64,000 nucleotides of DNA from Leptolyngbyaceae cyanobacterium (GTDB taxonomy: Bacteria > Cyanobacteriota > Cyanobacteriia > Cyanobacteriales > Aerosakkonemataceae). The first letter of the stretch is position 1. Each line of letters opens with the position of its first letter. The notes beneath the pieces were generated by a model. That model was given only the letters and a program-made list of their open reading frames with translations, was not told the DNA's origin and did not search any database. The position numbers were made by a program, and so were the translations under genes. The stretch covers positions 62,001 to 126,000 of the forward strand of contig DATNQN010000097.1 in assembly GCA_036703985.1 (NCBI GenBank), written 5' to 3'. Below, piece by piece: positions 57,401-64,000 of the stretch.

Positions 57401-59856
57401 AAAAATGTAAAAATTCTTTTTTGTTCGTTGAATGTATCAATCACTGGGTTAAGCATTTAAAAGAAGGTCAACGAATTGCCAATGAAGGACATCAAGCTGG
57501 TTTGGAATCGGGAGAGTTAATTTTTGCTGCTTATCTACTGGAATCTAAACTTTGTCATTCATTTTATTTAGGAAAAAATTTAGAACAGCTTTTTATAGAG
57601 TCTAAATCTTACTTTAAGTTTGCTCGCAAAATAAAAAACCTTTATGCAGCCGATTTAATTTATTCAATTCAAATAAATATCAAATTATTATTAGAAGACG
57701 ACCCTCATTTATTTTTAGATTACGAAGAAGTTAGCGAACGGGATTTTTTGGAGAGATGTTATGCACATCAAAGCTTTACAGCTATAGGTTTTTGTCACTT
57801 GATTAAATCTCAAATTTTATATTTATCCGGAGATTACAACGAAGCATTGAGGCACAATTTAGAAGTTAAAAAATTTATGGCTAATTTGTTTACGAATTAC
57901 GCAGTTAGCCAATATAACTTTTCTAATTCACTAATTTTATTAGCTCTTTATCCAGAAGTTTCTGAGGAAGTACAAAAAGAATATTGGCAACAACTAGTTG
58001 AGAATCAAAAGCAGATGAAAATATGGGCAGACAATTGCCCGGAAAATTTCTTAAATATCTATCTATTAGTAGATGCGGAAATGGCTCGCATTGCTGGGAA
58101 ATATCTAGAGGCGATCGATCTATACGATCGCGCAATTCGATCCGCTCAAGAAAATGAGTTTATTCCCAATCAAGCTTTAGCCAACGAACTAGCAGCCAAA
58201 TTTTGGTTAAGTCAAGGAAAAGAAAAATATGCCAAAGTTCACATGACAGAAGCTTACGCTAACTATCAACTTTGGGGTGCAAAACAAAAACTGAAAGATT
58301 TGGAAGCAAAATATTCTCATTTACTGACTAGAATAGCCAGAAGCACTCCATTTACAGCTACTTTAAATGCTGCTACCTATACCTCTAATGGTAATCACGC
58401 TAGTTTCTTAGATTTAGATACTGTCATTAAAGCTTCACAAGCGATTTCTGGGGAAATCGTGCTAGATAAATTGCTAGACAAGTTAATGAAAATTTTACTA
58501 GAAAATGCTGGAGCAGAAAAAGGTATTTTAATTTTAAATCAACCTAATAGCAAAATGGTAATTGAAGCTACGCCGGAAGAGTTTCTAGTAAAGAAAAATA
58601 TTGATACTTTAGATACAAAATATTTGCCCTTAACAGCCCTTAATTACGTTGAAAGGACTCGCGCTGATGTAGTTTTAAATTATGCCAGCCGTGAAGGAAA
58701 ATTTACTGAAGATCCTTATATTGCACAACAGCAAGTAAAATCACTTTTATGTACTCCGATCGTTAACCAAGGTCAACTGATAGGCATTCTTTATTTGGAA
58801 AACAACTTAGCTGTTAGCGCGTTCACTCCAGAAAGGTTAAAAATATTAAGATTACTTTCTGCTCAAGCCGCTATTTCTTTAGAAAACGCCTTACTTTATG
58901 CTTCCGTAGAACAAAAAGTAGCAGAAAGAACGCACCAATTGAATGAAAAAAACGAGCGTCTCGAACAAACTCTAAATGAATTGCAACGTACTCAAATTCA
59001 GCTTATTCACAGTGAAAAAATGTCTAGTTTGGGTGAGATGGTGGCAGGGATTGCTCATGAAATTAACAATCCAGTTAATTTTGTCTATGGAAACGTAGAT
59101 TTTGCCAAAGACTACGTTAAAAATTTAATAAAATTAATTAATTTGTACCAAAATACTTATCCTACTTTCACCGAAGAAATCAGAGAGTTAACTAAAGAGA
59201 TAGATTTGGAATTCATGTTAGAAGATTTGCAAAAAGCTTTCGCTTCCATGAAATTGGGATCTGAACGCATCCGCAATATAGTGCTTGGTTTGCGAAACTT
59301 CTCTCGGTTAGATGAAGCTGACATGAAACCCGTCGATATTCACGAAGGGATCGATAGTACATTGCTGATTTTGCAGTATCGTTTAAATTATCAAGGAGAT
59401 GAAAGTAAAGATAATTTGACCAACGGTATTGAAGTGATTAAAAATTATGGTAATTTGCCTAAAGTTATTTGTTATGCAAGTCAATTAAATCAAGTGTTTA
59501 TGAATATTTTAACTAATGCGATCGATGGAATAGAACAGTCATTTATGACCAGTAGTTTGTCCTTGCAAAAAAGAAAAGGGGAAATTCATATTTATACAGA
59601 AATTACTAGTTCCGATCGCGTCAAAATTAGGATTTTTGATAATGGGTGTGGCATCCCAGAAGATGTGAAAAGTAAAATTTTCGATCCCTTTTTTACGACT
59701 AAGCCAGTAGGTAGGGGTACTGGCTTAGGGTTATCTATTAGCTATCAGATAGTTGTGGAAAAACACGGTGGAAAAATAAGTTGTCTTTCTACGTTAGGAG
59801 AAGGAACGGAGTTTGCGATCGAACTTCCGATTAAACCGAATCAGAAAGCTTTATAG
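54460..59856 (+). CDS. Giant Ser/Thr kinase-AAA ATPase-GAF-histidine kinase
   Basis: The protein has 1798 residues. A eukaryotic-type kinase domain occupies about 7-280: catalytic loop [17 protein letters not shown] in IIDFGISS, and [29 protein letters not shown] in part. An AAA_16-type ATPase follows (about 295-600) with [12 protein letters not shown] and Walker [14 protein letters not shown] long helical, TPR-like region covers 600-1290. GAF lies at about 1315-1480. The histidine kinase has [16 protein letters not shown] (His 1533), ITNAIDGI-type N box, DNGCGI and [10 protein letters not shown]. This trifunctional layout is known from filamentous cyanobacteria. There is no membrane helix. 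Its kinase end closely resembles that of the histidine kinase at 51 kb. Signal and partners are unknown. Confidence 0.94.
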   Translation: MLNIPGYQIFNLIYESTNSLVYRGLRNEDKLPIILKFLKEEYPTQEELTRYKQEYEITRNLNIPGVVKAYESIKYHNTPVIILEDFGGESIKNLLVNQKFDLARFLRFAIQITDSLGQIHQHNIIHKDINPFNIVINPQTEQVKIIDFGISSILTRENPTIKNPNCLEGTLPYMSPEQTGRMNRSLDYRTDLYSLGATFYEMITNRLPFEMTDAMEVVYCHIAKQPIPPQQINPEIPQTVSNIIMKLLAKNAEDRYQSAWGIKADLEECLKQLKQQGKVTEFSLGKQDIADKFQIPQKLYGRKREIDTLLTAFERVSEGAIEMMLVSGYSGIGKSALVQEIHKPITKRRGYFITGKFEQFQRNVPYSGVINALKELVGQLLTESESQLEDWRQKISAALGINGRLIIDVIPEIELIIGSQPPLIELGPTESQNRFNLVFQNFIRVFSQLHRPFAIFLDDLQWADSASLKLIELIMADTKTHSLFLIGAYRDNEVDSHHSLTITLENLISQGTTINHINLYPLQIPQIVDLIADTLQSDERAVRDLAILVFHKTEGNPFFINQFITTLYQENLLSFDLISRKWHWNVAEIEAVGITDNVVELMTEKLQKLPKATQQVLRLAACVGNQFDLTTLAIIDEKSNTETFAELLPAIQEGLILANSHLQTTEDNSVNGELVILHYQFLHDRVQQAAYQSIAERDKKATHLKIGKLLLSNIPPEERSEKIFDLVDHLNFGRKLIGKKSEKFELAKLNLEAGKKAKNATAYAAAREYLKVGMEVVGDIWKEGYELAFELSKERAEAEYLSGNFEDAKAIIYQALSKANSVYEQVELYTILILQHCTVGEYQEAVKAGRNAVSLLGVDLPKDDFQTAIDLEFAQVKQNLENREIASLIDAKEMEDPAQRVLLNLLATMLAPLHFYDFNLFNFIIVKILNLSLKYGNAAESPFSYSTYGVMIASMLGDYQSCYQFGLLSLKLSDRLNNLQQKCKNSFLFVECINHWVKHLKEGQRIANEGHQAGLESGELIFAAYLLESKLCHSFYLGKNLEQLFIESKSYFKFARKIKNLYAADLIYSIQINIKLLLEDDPHLFLDYEEVSERDFLERCYAHQSFTAIGFCHLIKSQILYLSGDYNEALRHNLEVKKFMANLFTNYAVSQYNFSNSLILLALYPEVSEEVQKEYWQQLVENQKQMKIWADNCPENFLNIYLLVDAEMARIAGKYLEAIDLYDRAIRSAQENEFIPNQALANELAAKFWLSQGKEKYAKVHMTEAYANYQLWGAKQKLKDLEAKYSHLLTRIARSTPFTATLNAATYTSNGNHASFLDLDTVIKASQAISGEIVLDKLLDKLMKILLENAGAEKGILILNQPNSKMVIEATPEEFLVKKNIDTLDTKYLPLTALNYVERTRADVVLNYASREGKFTEDPYIAQQQVKSLLCTPIVNQGQLIGILYLENNLAVSAFTPERLKILRLLSAQAAISLENALLYASVEQKVAERTHQLNEKNERLEQTLNELQRTQIQLIHSEKMSSLGEMVAGIAHEINNPVNFVYGNVDFAKDYVKNLIKLINLYQNTYPTFTEEIRELTKEIDLEFMLEDLQKAFASMKLGSERIRNIVLGLRNFSRLDEADMKPVDIHEGIDSTLLILQYRLNYQGDESKDNLTNGIEVIKNYGNLPKVICYASQLNQVFMNILTNAIDGIEQSFMTSSLSLQKRKGEIHIYTEITSSDRVKIRIFDNGCGIPEDVKSKIFDPFFTTKPVGRGTGLGLSISYQIVVEKHGGKISCLSTLGEGTEFAIELPIKPNQKAL

Positions 59857-59892
59857 CGTATTGCGCGAAAGGAAGCCTAGTACCATTCATTG

Positions 59893-59926
59893 ATTGTAGA
59901 GACGTTTTATGAATCGTCTCTACAAT
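59893..59926. terminator. Hairpin between converging genes, likely bidirectional terminator
   Basis: A perfect 12-bp stem, ATTGTAGAGACG and CGTCTCTACAAT, around a 10-base loop lies in the 86 bp between the kinase and TPR genes. The GTAGAGACG arm is also a common cyanobacterial intergenic repeat; half of it recurs at 62531. Confidence 0.6.
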
Positions 59927-59942
59927 GTGTTTGGGAAGTTGT

Positions 59943-60938
59943 TTATTGAATGTGGAGAAACTTATCCAATGCTGCCACTATCATAGGAGGCCAACGACGT
60001 ACATTTTTCACCCATTCAATATCTTTATAACGGGGATCTAGTCCTACAGTTGCTACCCAGTTACTTTCCGCTTCTCCGTGTTGTCCTTGTACCCAAAGTG
60101 CGGCGGTTAAAGCTGCTCTCACGTCGGGAAATTGGGGATATTTGCGAATGATATTTCGCATGGTGCGAATGGCAACTTCTGTTTGTCCGGTTTCGTAAAG
60201 AGCGAGGGCGTAATTGGCACGCGCAAAGGCAAAGTTAGGCTCTAATTGAAAGGCTTTTTGGAAATCTGCGATCGCTTTTTGCCAATCTCCCAATCTACCA
60301 AAAGCATTGCCCCGATTATTGTAAGCCATCGGATCGTTAGGGCTGATTTCTAGTAGATGATTGTAATCGGCAATCGCGCGATCGAATTCTCCCATTGCTT
60401 CCAAAACCATGCCGCGATTTAAATATGGGTCGGGTGCAGTGGGAGCGAGTTCCATTGCTTTATCGTAATCTGCGATCGCCTCTGCTAACTTATTTTGACT
60501 GGCCTTAGAATTACCCCGATTACTCCAAAGCGCTGGATTATCTGGCAATAATTCTATTAGCTGAGTCCAGTAACCTTCCGCATCAGCAAACTCACCTTGT
60601 TCAGTAGCATCGATCGCTTTTTGTCCCAGTTCGTTTATCTTAGCTTCTAACTCTTTTCGCTCGTTACTGGGTTGATTTTCTGATTTGCTAACCGTTACTT
60701 CCGGTTCATTACTAATCACATTTGCCGATTCGTTACTAATGATATTTGCCGATTCGGTAGCAGTTGGTTCCGATTCGTTACTAATGATATTTTCTGGTTG
60801 ATTAGCAGTAGATGTCGATTCGGTTTCGGTAATACTGGGCTGAGTTTCCGTTTGCGCCATCACGGGCGAAATACTAATTAAGAGAGTGGAAACCGCCAAT
60901 AGCAGTACGCACAGTAAATGCAAAGTCCAGCGAATCAT
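59943..60938 (-). CDS. Secreted or lipid-facing TPR protein
   Basis: The start is set at ATG 60938 (MIRWTLHLLCVLLLAVSTLL), which begins a clear signal peptide ending near VMAQ. The 13 extra residues possible from 60977 are only translated GGGGAAT-type repeat. The mature protein (about 300 residues) has a polar Ser/Asn/Glu spacer containing several copies of ISNES, followed by at least five TPR units (PALWSNRGNSKASQNKLAEAIADYDKA, then PDPYLNRGMVLEAMGEFDRAI, and PMAYNNRGNAFGRLGDWQKAI). TPR arrays serve protein-protein contacts; the location is periplasm or thylakoid lumen. A partner cannot be named. Confidence 0.88.
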   Translation of the reverse strand: MIRWTLHLLCVLLLAVSTLLISISPVMAQTETQPSITETESTSTANQPENIISNESEPTATESANIISNESANVISNEPEVTVSKSENQPSNERKELEAKINELGQKAIDATEQGEFADAEGYWTQLIELLPDNPALWSNRGNSKASQNKLAEAIADYDKAMELAPTAPDPYLNRGMVLEAMGEFDRAIADYNHLLEISPNDPMAYNNRGNAFGRLGDWQKAIADFQKAFQLEPNFAFARANYALALYETGQTEVAIRTMRNIIRKYPQFPDVRAALTAALWVQGQHGEAESNWVATVGLDPRYKDIEWVKNVRRWPPMIVAALDKFLHIQ

Positions 60939-60947
60939 AATTTGGAA

Positions 60948-60987
60948 ATGGGGAATAGGGAATGGGGAATTGGGCATCGGGCATCGG
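60948..60987. repeat. GGGGAAT/GGGCATC short tandem repeat
   Basis: The DNA just upstream of the TPR gene reads as near-repeats GGGGAATA, GGGAATG, GGGGAATT, GGGCATC, GGGCATC. It extends the reading frame without encoding real protein, which is why the downstream Met is chosen as the start. Confidence 0.65.
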
Positions 60988-61029
60988 ACATTGCAATCGA
61001 TCGATAAGTATTAACTCAAGTTGCTAGTT

Positions 61030-61114
61030 ACAACCGATCCCCCCTAACCCCCCTTAAAAAGAGGGGTATCGGATTTTAATGTCCCCCTTAAAAAGGGGGA
61101 TTTAGGGGACTCTA
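61030..61114. repeat. Palindromic CCCCCTTAAAAAGGGGG-type repeat pair
   Basis: Two adjoining units, CCCCCCTTAAAAAGAGGGG and CCCCCTTAAAAAGGGGG, lie downstream of ruvB, with flanking CCCCCCTAACC and GGATTTAGGGGA that pair with each other. The same family occurs in coding sequence near 20960-21010 and, with a different core, near 40074-40120. Confidence 0.7.
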
Positions 61115-61160
61115 AAATACCTAACTTCATAACTAACAACTTAGGTTATTAACAAATAAC

Positions 61161-61195
61161 CAATGACTAATGACTGATGACTAATGACCAATGAC
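61161..61195. repeat. Heptameric short tandem repeat (AATGAC-type, five units)
   Basis: Five 7-bp units follow each other exactly: CAATGAC, TAATGAC, TGATGAC, TAATGAC, CAATGAC. This is a classic cyanobacterial STRR array. It ends four bases before the ruvB stop codon. Confidence 0.85.
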
Positions 61196-61198
61196 AAA

Positions 61199-62305
61199 TC
61201 ATTTATCATAACCTAAATGTTGCCAAGCAGCTGGGGTGACCATGCGACCGCGAGGAGTCCGCAGCATAAATCCGATTTGCATCAGATACGGTTCGTAAAC
61301 TTCCTCGATCGTTTGAACATCTTCTCCAGTTGCCGATGCAATAGTTTCAATGCCTACTGGCCCACCTTTAAAATGTTCGATCATTGCCTTTAACACGGTG
61401 CGGTCTGTCCAATCTAAACCAAGGGGGTCAACATTGAACGCTTCCAATGCTTTGGCGGCGATCGCTTGATTAATTTCCCCCAATTTCTTAACCTGAGCGT
61501 AGTCTCGCACTCGTTTGAGCAAGCGGTTGGCAATGCGGGGCGTACCGCGAGAACGACGGGCAACTTCTTCGCTTCCTTCGCGAGTGATGGGAGTTTTCAG
61601 GATTTCGGCAGTCCGCAAGACGATTTCGGTGAGTTCTTCCGGCTCGTAAAAGCGTAACCTTTGAATTAAGCCAAAGCGATCGCGCAACGGAGAAGTCAGC
61701 GCCCCCACGCGAGTAGTCGCCCCTACTAAGGTAAACGGCGATAAAGGTAAACTGCGAGTTTTTGCGGCTTGACCTTTGCCGATCGTAATATCGATCCGAA
61801 AATCTTCCATCGCTGAATAGAGAAGTTCCTCCGCCATCCGCGTCAAGCGATGAATTTCATCAATAAATAAGATTTCTCCCGGCTTGAGACTCACCAGTAA
61901 CCCGACAATATCTCTAGGACGTTCTAACGCTGGGGCAGACGTGATTTTGCAACTAGTACCCATTTCCGTTGCCAAAATCAGCGCCATCGTAGTTTTACCC
62001 AAACCGGGAGGGCCATATAGTAGCAGGTGATCCATTGTTTCACCGCGACCTTTGGCCGCTTGGATGGCAATCTCCAAAACAGTTTTTAGTTCTTGTTGGC
62101 CGATATAATCAGCTAGTCGCTGGGGTCTGATTCCTTCTTCTAGCTTGTCGCTTTCATCTTCTACCAGTGTTGGCTGTAATAATTCCGACCTGGTAGCAGA
62201 TGGAGGAGTTTTGGTTTTGGTTTTGCGATCGCTATTTGACTCCCGACTCCGCTGCGGTTTCGGTTCTGAGTCGCTGGGCTGTTGTTTGGAGGAAATGATT
62301 GCCAT
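61199..62305 (-). CDS. ruvB: Holliday junction branch-migration helicase RuvB
   Basis: ATG 62305 ([12 protein letters not shown]) with AGGGAT upstream gives 368 residues; the open frame reaches 62332. After a polar N-terminal tail of about 50 residues come [16 protein letters not shown], Walker [13 protein letters not shown], Walker [11 protein letters not shown], sensor 1 GATTRVGAL and the arginine finger TSPLRDRFG. The C-terminal winged helix has [19 protein letters not shown] and [14 protein letters not shown]. With RuvA it forms the motor that moves Holliday junctions in recombination repair. No ruvA or ruvC is in view, as usual for dispersed cyanobacterial ruv genes. The long polar N-terminal tail is typical of cyanobacterial forms. 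Confidence 0.97.
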   Translation of the reverse strand: MAIISSKQQPSDSEPKPQRSRESNSDRKTKTKTPPSATRSELLQPTLVEDESDKLEEGIRPQRLADYIGQQELKTVLEIAIQAAKGRGETMDHLLLYGPPGLGKTTMALILATEMGTSCKITSAPALERPRDIVGLLVSLKPGEILFIDEIHRLTRMAEELLYSAMEDFRIDITIGKGQAAKTRSLPLSPFTLVGATTRVGALTSPLRDRFGLIQRLRFYEPEELTEIVLRTAEILKTPITREGSEEVARRSRGTPRIANRLLKRVRDYAQVKKLGEINQAIAAKALEAFNVDPLGLDWTDRTVLKAMIEHFKGGPVGIETIASATGEDVQTIEEVYEPYLMQIGFMLRTPRGRMVTPAAWQHLGYDK

Positions 62306-62506
62306 AATACGATCCCTAATCGGGACTTTCAAAATTTATACCAAATTCAAAAAATTATCCAATATATCGGAGTTCTCCCCGGCTATCTTCATTTACCACG
62401 TCACTTTTACTATTGTGGCAGGGAACTCTCGGACAACAGAAAAGATTTGTGACGCCCAAGCAAGTGAATTGGTAAGCGTCAACCGATTTTTTAACAAAAA
62501 TGGAGC

Positions 62507-62562
62507 AATAGACCTCTCCTTTCAAACTCCGTAGAGACGTTGCATGAAAGGAGAGGTCTATT
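62507..62562 (-). terminator. Long perfect hairpin at the end of the J-domain gene
   Basis: An 18-bp perfect inverted repeat (62507-62524 and 62545-62562; arm AATAGACCTCTCCTTTCA) surrounds a 20-base loop that contains GTAGAGACGTTGCA. The right arm overlaps the stop codon of the J-domain gene. On the minus strand a T-run follows after a few bases, so it can act as terminator. Confidence 0.65.
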
Positions 62563-62965
62563 AATCCAGCCAAGCTTGGATATCTTTACGATTGAAGTTA
62601 ACGAAAGGGATGCGATCGCAACTATGGTAACTGTGGTGCGTATGGGGTTCGGCTTTTGCTTTGCTGGGGGCTTGTTGGTAAAATTGCTGTCCGGGCGATC
62701 GCGAATTTTGTGGTTGAGTTCGTTTCGCTTCACATGGCGGCGGGCAACTCTTGGGGACGGCAATTCGCAAAGACGATCGCAACTTATCATGAGCTTCGTT
62801 AATTTCCTGAAATTTGGTCTGAGCTTTCTGTTGCAATCGGGGATGATTGGGAAAACGATCTGGATGCCATACCAGCGCTAAATCTCTGTAGCCTTGATGA
62901 ACTTCCTCCAATGAGGCTCCCGGTTCTAGCTCTAATACTTTATAGTAATGCTCCACATTATTCAT
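62561..62965 (-). CDS. Small J-domain (DnaJ-like) protein
   Basis: The 134-residue protein has an N-terminal J domain (about 5-65): NVEHYYKVLELEPGASLEEV, the HPD signature in LVWHPDRFPNHP, and QKAQTKFQEINEAHDKLRS. There is no G/F region, zinc-finger or substrate-binding domain. The rest is polar and Pro/Gln-rich with an ending FVNFNRKDIQAWLD that is kept hydrophobic. Such small proteins recruit Hsp70 (DnaK) to special substrates or sites. It is cytoplasmic, and alone in its transcription unit as far as can be seen. Confidence 0.88.
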   Translation of the reverse strand: MNNVEHYYKVLELEPGASLEEVHQGYRDLALVWHPDRFPNHPRLQQKAQTKFQEINEAHDKLRSSLRIAVPKSCPPPCEAKRTQPQNSRSPGQQFYQQAPSKAKAEPHTHHSYHSCDRIPFVNFNRKDIQAWLD

Positions 62966-63192
62966 TTACCACCCCCGATCGTCCCTACCAAACCAGGAAG
63001 AAAAATATTATTTTCCAGTTTGAAGCGACTTAGGCATCATGTGGCGTTTTTGAACACATCATTTGAAGAACAATACCTGAAGATATCTTTCTTAAATTAA
63101 CTTCATCTTCTCTAACGTAAACACTTCATTTTTTCCCCGCTCTTTCCTCTCCAGATTCATCCTTATATTCGTTACTTTAGTTACCGAATCTG

Positions 63193-63498
63193 TTAATAAC
63201 TACCCCTTTTGATAGAGAAATCTTCAATGCCTTCTAGCGATTCGTACTCAACAGCCACATCTTTAACCACCGCAGCGGGACTACCTTTCTCGCACCAGCT
63301 AATCATCGCTGCCACCTCTGCCTGACTTCCCTCAAAAACAGCTTCCACTCGCCCATCGTCTAGATTGCGTACCCAACCATTTATACCGATCGATCGGGCT
63401 TGATTAAAAGTAGAGTAACGATAACCAACTCCCTGCACGATACCGGAAATCAAAACACGAACGCGGATCTTTTCTGATGGTAGTGATTGTTCTTGCAT
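63193..63498 (-). CDS. Acylphosphatase
   Basis: The 101-residue protein has the acylphosphatase signature VLISGIVQGVGYRYSTFNQA, with the catalytic Arg in GVGYRYS, and GWVRNLDDGRVEAVFEG, with the catalytic Asn in VRNLDDG. The enzyme hydrolyses acyl phosphates in the cytoplasm. The N-terminal eight residues are an extra polar tail. ATG 63498 lies eight bases after the stop of the upstream hydrolase-like gene, so the two are probably transcribed together, though no functional link is known. Confidence 0.95.
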   Translation of the reverse strand: MQEQSLPSEKIRVRVLISGIVQGVGYRYSTFNQARSIGINGWVRNLDDGRVEAVFEGSQAEVAAMISWCEKGSPAAVVKDVAVEYESLEGIEDFSIKRGSY

Positions 63499-63505
63499 CT
63501 TTCAA

Positions 63506-64000
63506 CTAACTCACAACTCTTCTATTCAAAAGTTCGGCTACTTGTTCGTGAATCGTTTCATTTCGCCAATAACTCACGTGCGTTTTCAACCCATCCGCCA
63601 CATCTACTTGAATATCCTGAATTCCCGGATAATCGCCAAATAAAGGACGCACCGGAAACGCCAATACATCATCGATATCGTAGAAAATTTTCCAAATAAT
63701 TTCTTTCGTATCTGGCGGAATACCAATTTCATCAGCCGGCAAAGTTTCCCCATTCGCAAACGCATCGACTACTCGCTGAGAACGCAATAGCAGAACGGGA
63801 ATTTGAGAAGCCATCGTGACGATCGAACCTACTTCTAAACGTCTTTTTTGAGCAGCCAATCGCCAAAATTGATAACGCTCAACTGTTTGTTGCTTCTCCT
63901 CTTCTAAAACATCACTAGTCACTATTTTCGGTTCTTTAGCTTGTTCCGGATGCACTTTGATCCGGTATCCCGTGTTTGAGAACAAACCATGCAAAAAGTC
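63506..64000 (-). CDS. C-terminal part of a probable alpha/beta hydrolase
   Basis: The frame is open to the right edge of the window (DFLHGLFSNTGYRIKVH at the edge), so at least 164 residues of a longer protein are seen; the TTG at 63994 is not taken as a true start. The last 70 residues, FYDIDDVLAFPVRPLFGDYP with VDVADGLKTHVSYWRNETI, have the spacing of the acid (Asp) and His of the lipase-like alpha/beta-hydrolase triad; the nucleophile would lie outside the window. I do not recognise a named family, so the call is tentative. It ends seven bases before the acylphosphatase gene. Confidence 0.55.
   Translation of the reverse strand, partial: DFLHGLFSNTGYRIKVHPEQAKEPKIVTSDVLEEEKQQTVERYQFWRLAAQKRRLEVGSIVTMASQIPVLLLRSQRVVDAFANGETLPADEIGIPPDTKEIIWKIFYDIDDVLAFPVRPLFGDYPGIQDIQVDVADGLKTHVSYWRNETIHEQVAELLNRRVVS

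Noticed and set aside
61161-61195. Possible CRISPR array
   Set aside because: Units are 7 bp without spacers and there are no cas genes; it is a short tandem repeat.
62145-62534. 129-codon plus-strand ORF opposite the ruvB N-terminus
   Set aside because: It is antisense to the polar N-terminal tail of RuvB and crosses the ruvB promoter region; no protein-like pattern.

Overview
The window is chromosomal DNA of a cyanobacterium, most likely a filamentous one. The octamer GCGATCGC and its core CGATCG are strongly over-represented (HIP1-type bias). There is a plastid-type ribosomal protein PSRP-3/Ycf65, a CbiG-CbiH fusion, large AAA-WD40 proteins, a giant Ser/Thr kinase-histidine kinase, and many short palindromic or heptameric intergenic repeats of the kind known from Nostocales and Oscillatoriales. 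No genus can be named from the sequence alone. No rRNA, tRNA, CRISPR array, integrase or intact transposase was seen.

Layout. (1) 1-12.3 kb, minus strand: an exopolysaccharide operon read leftwards. In order of transcription it holds a membrane nucleotide-sugar dehydratase fused to an EAL domain, a Wzx flippase, a GT4 glycosyltransferase, a Wzy-like polymerase, a secreted beta-helix (pectate-lyase-like) protein, a CapK-like adenylate-forming enzyme and two more glycosyltransferases, the last cut by the window edge. (2) 12.3-13.9 kb: a long AT-rich divergent intergenic region. (3) 13.9-16.1 kb, plus strand: a Wzc-type polysaccharide co-polymerase/tyrosine kinase. (4) 16.1-16.9 kb: non-coding DNA with two inverted copies of a 108-bp repeat; a third copy lies at 12.5 kb. 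(5) 16.9-39.9 kb, plus strand: an almost uninterrupted run of 18 genes encoding a contractile injection system (CIS): sheath, tube, gp26-like protein, terminator, AAA+ ATPase, two DUF4157 proteins, hub/LysM proteins, gpD and gpV spike proteins, PAAR-like tip, gp25, two baseplate-J proteins, a tail-I protein and a DUF6519 protein ending in two transmembrane segments. The content matches the cyanobacterial CIS anchored in thylakoid membranes in Anabaena, rather than a prophage or T6SS. (6) 40.2-47.6 kb: two tandem paralogues with an AAA_35 ATPase, one membrane helix and 14 WD40 repeats. (7) 47.7-54.3 kb: cobalamin enzyme CbiG-CbiH, a PhnD-like lipoprotein with a candidate Pho box and a start-abutting palindrome, a membrane histidine kinase, PSRP-3 and a HAD hydrolase. 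(8) 54.5-59.9 kb: a 1798-residue Ser/Thr kinase-AAA-GAF-histidine kinase. (9) 59.9-64 kb, minus strand: a TPR protein, RuvB, a J-domain protein, acylphosphatase and the C-terminal part of a probable alpha/beta hydrolase.

How the parts relate. The first block and the Wzc gene form a Wzx/Wzy-type polysaccharide export locus; the EAL fusion suggests control by cyclic-di-GMP. The CIS block encodes a complete contractile machine apart from a recognisable tape measure and long fibre. It has two candidate DUF4157 effector or processing proteins and a plausible membrane anchor. The AAA-WD40 pair directly downstream has nearly identical ATPase domains but diverged propellers, and could be sensor/switch proteins connected to it; that link is only positional. 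Mobile, foldable repeats sit between genes and twice inside coding sequences without breaking the frame.
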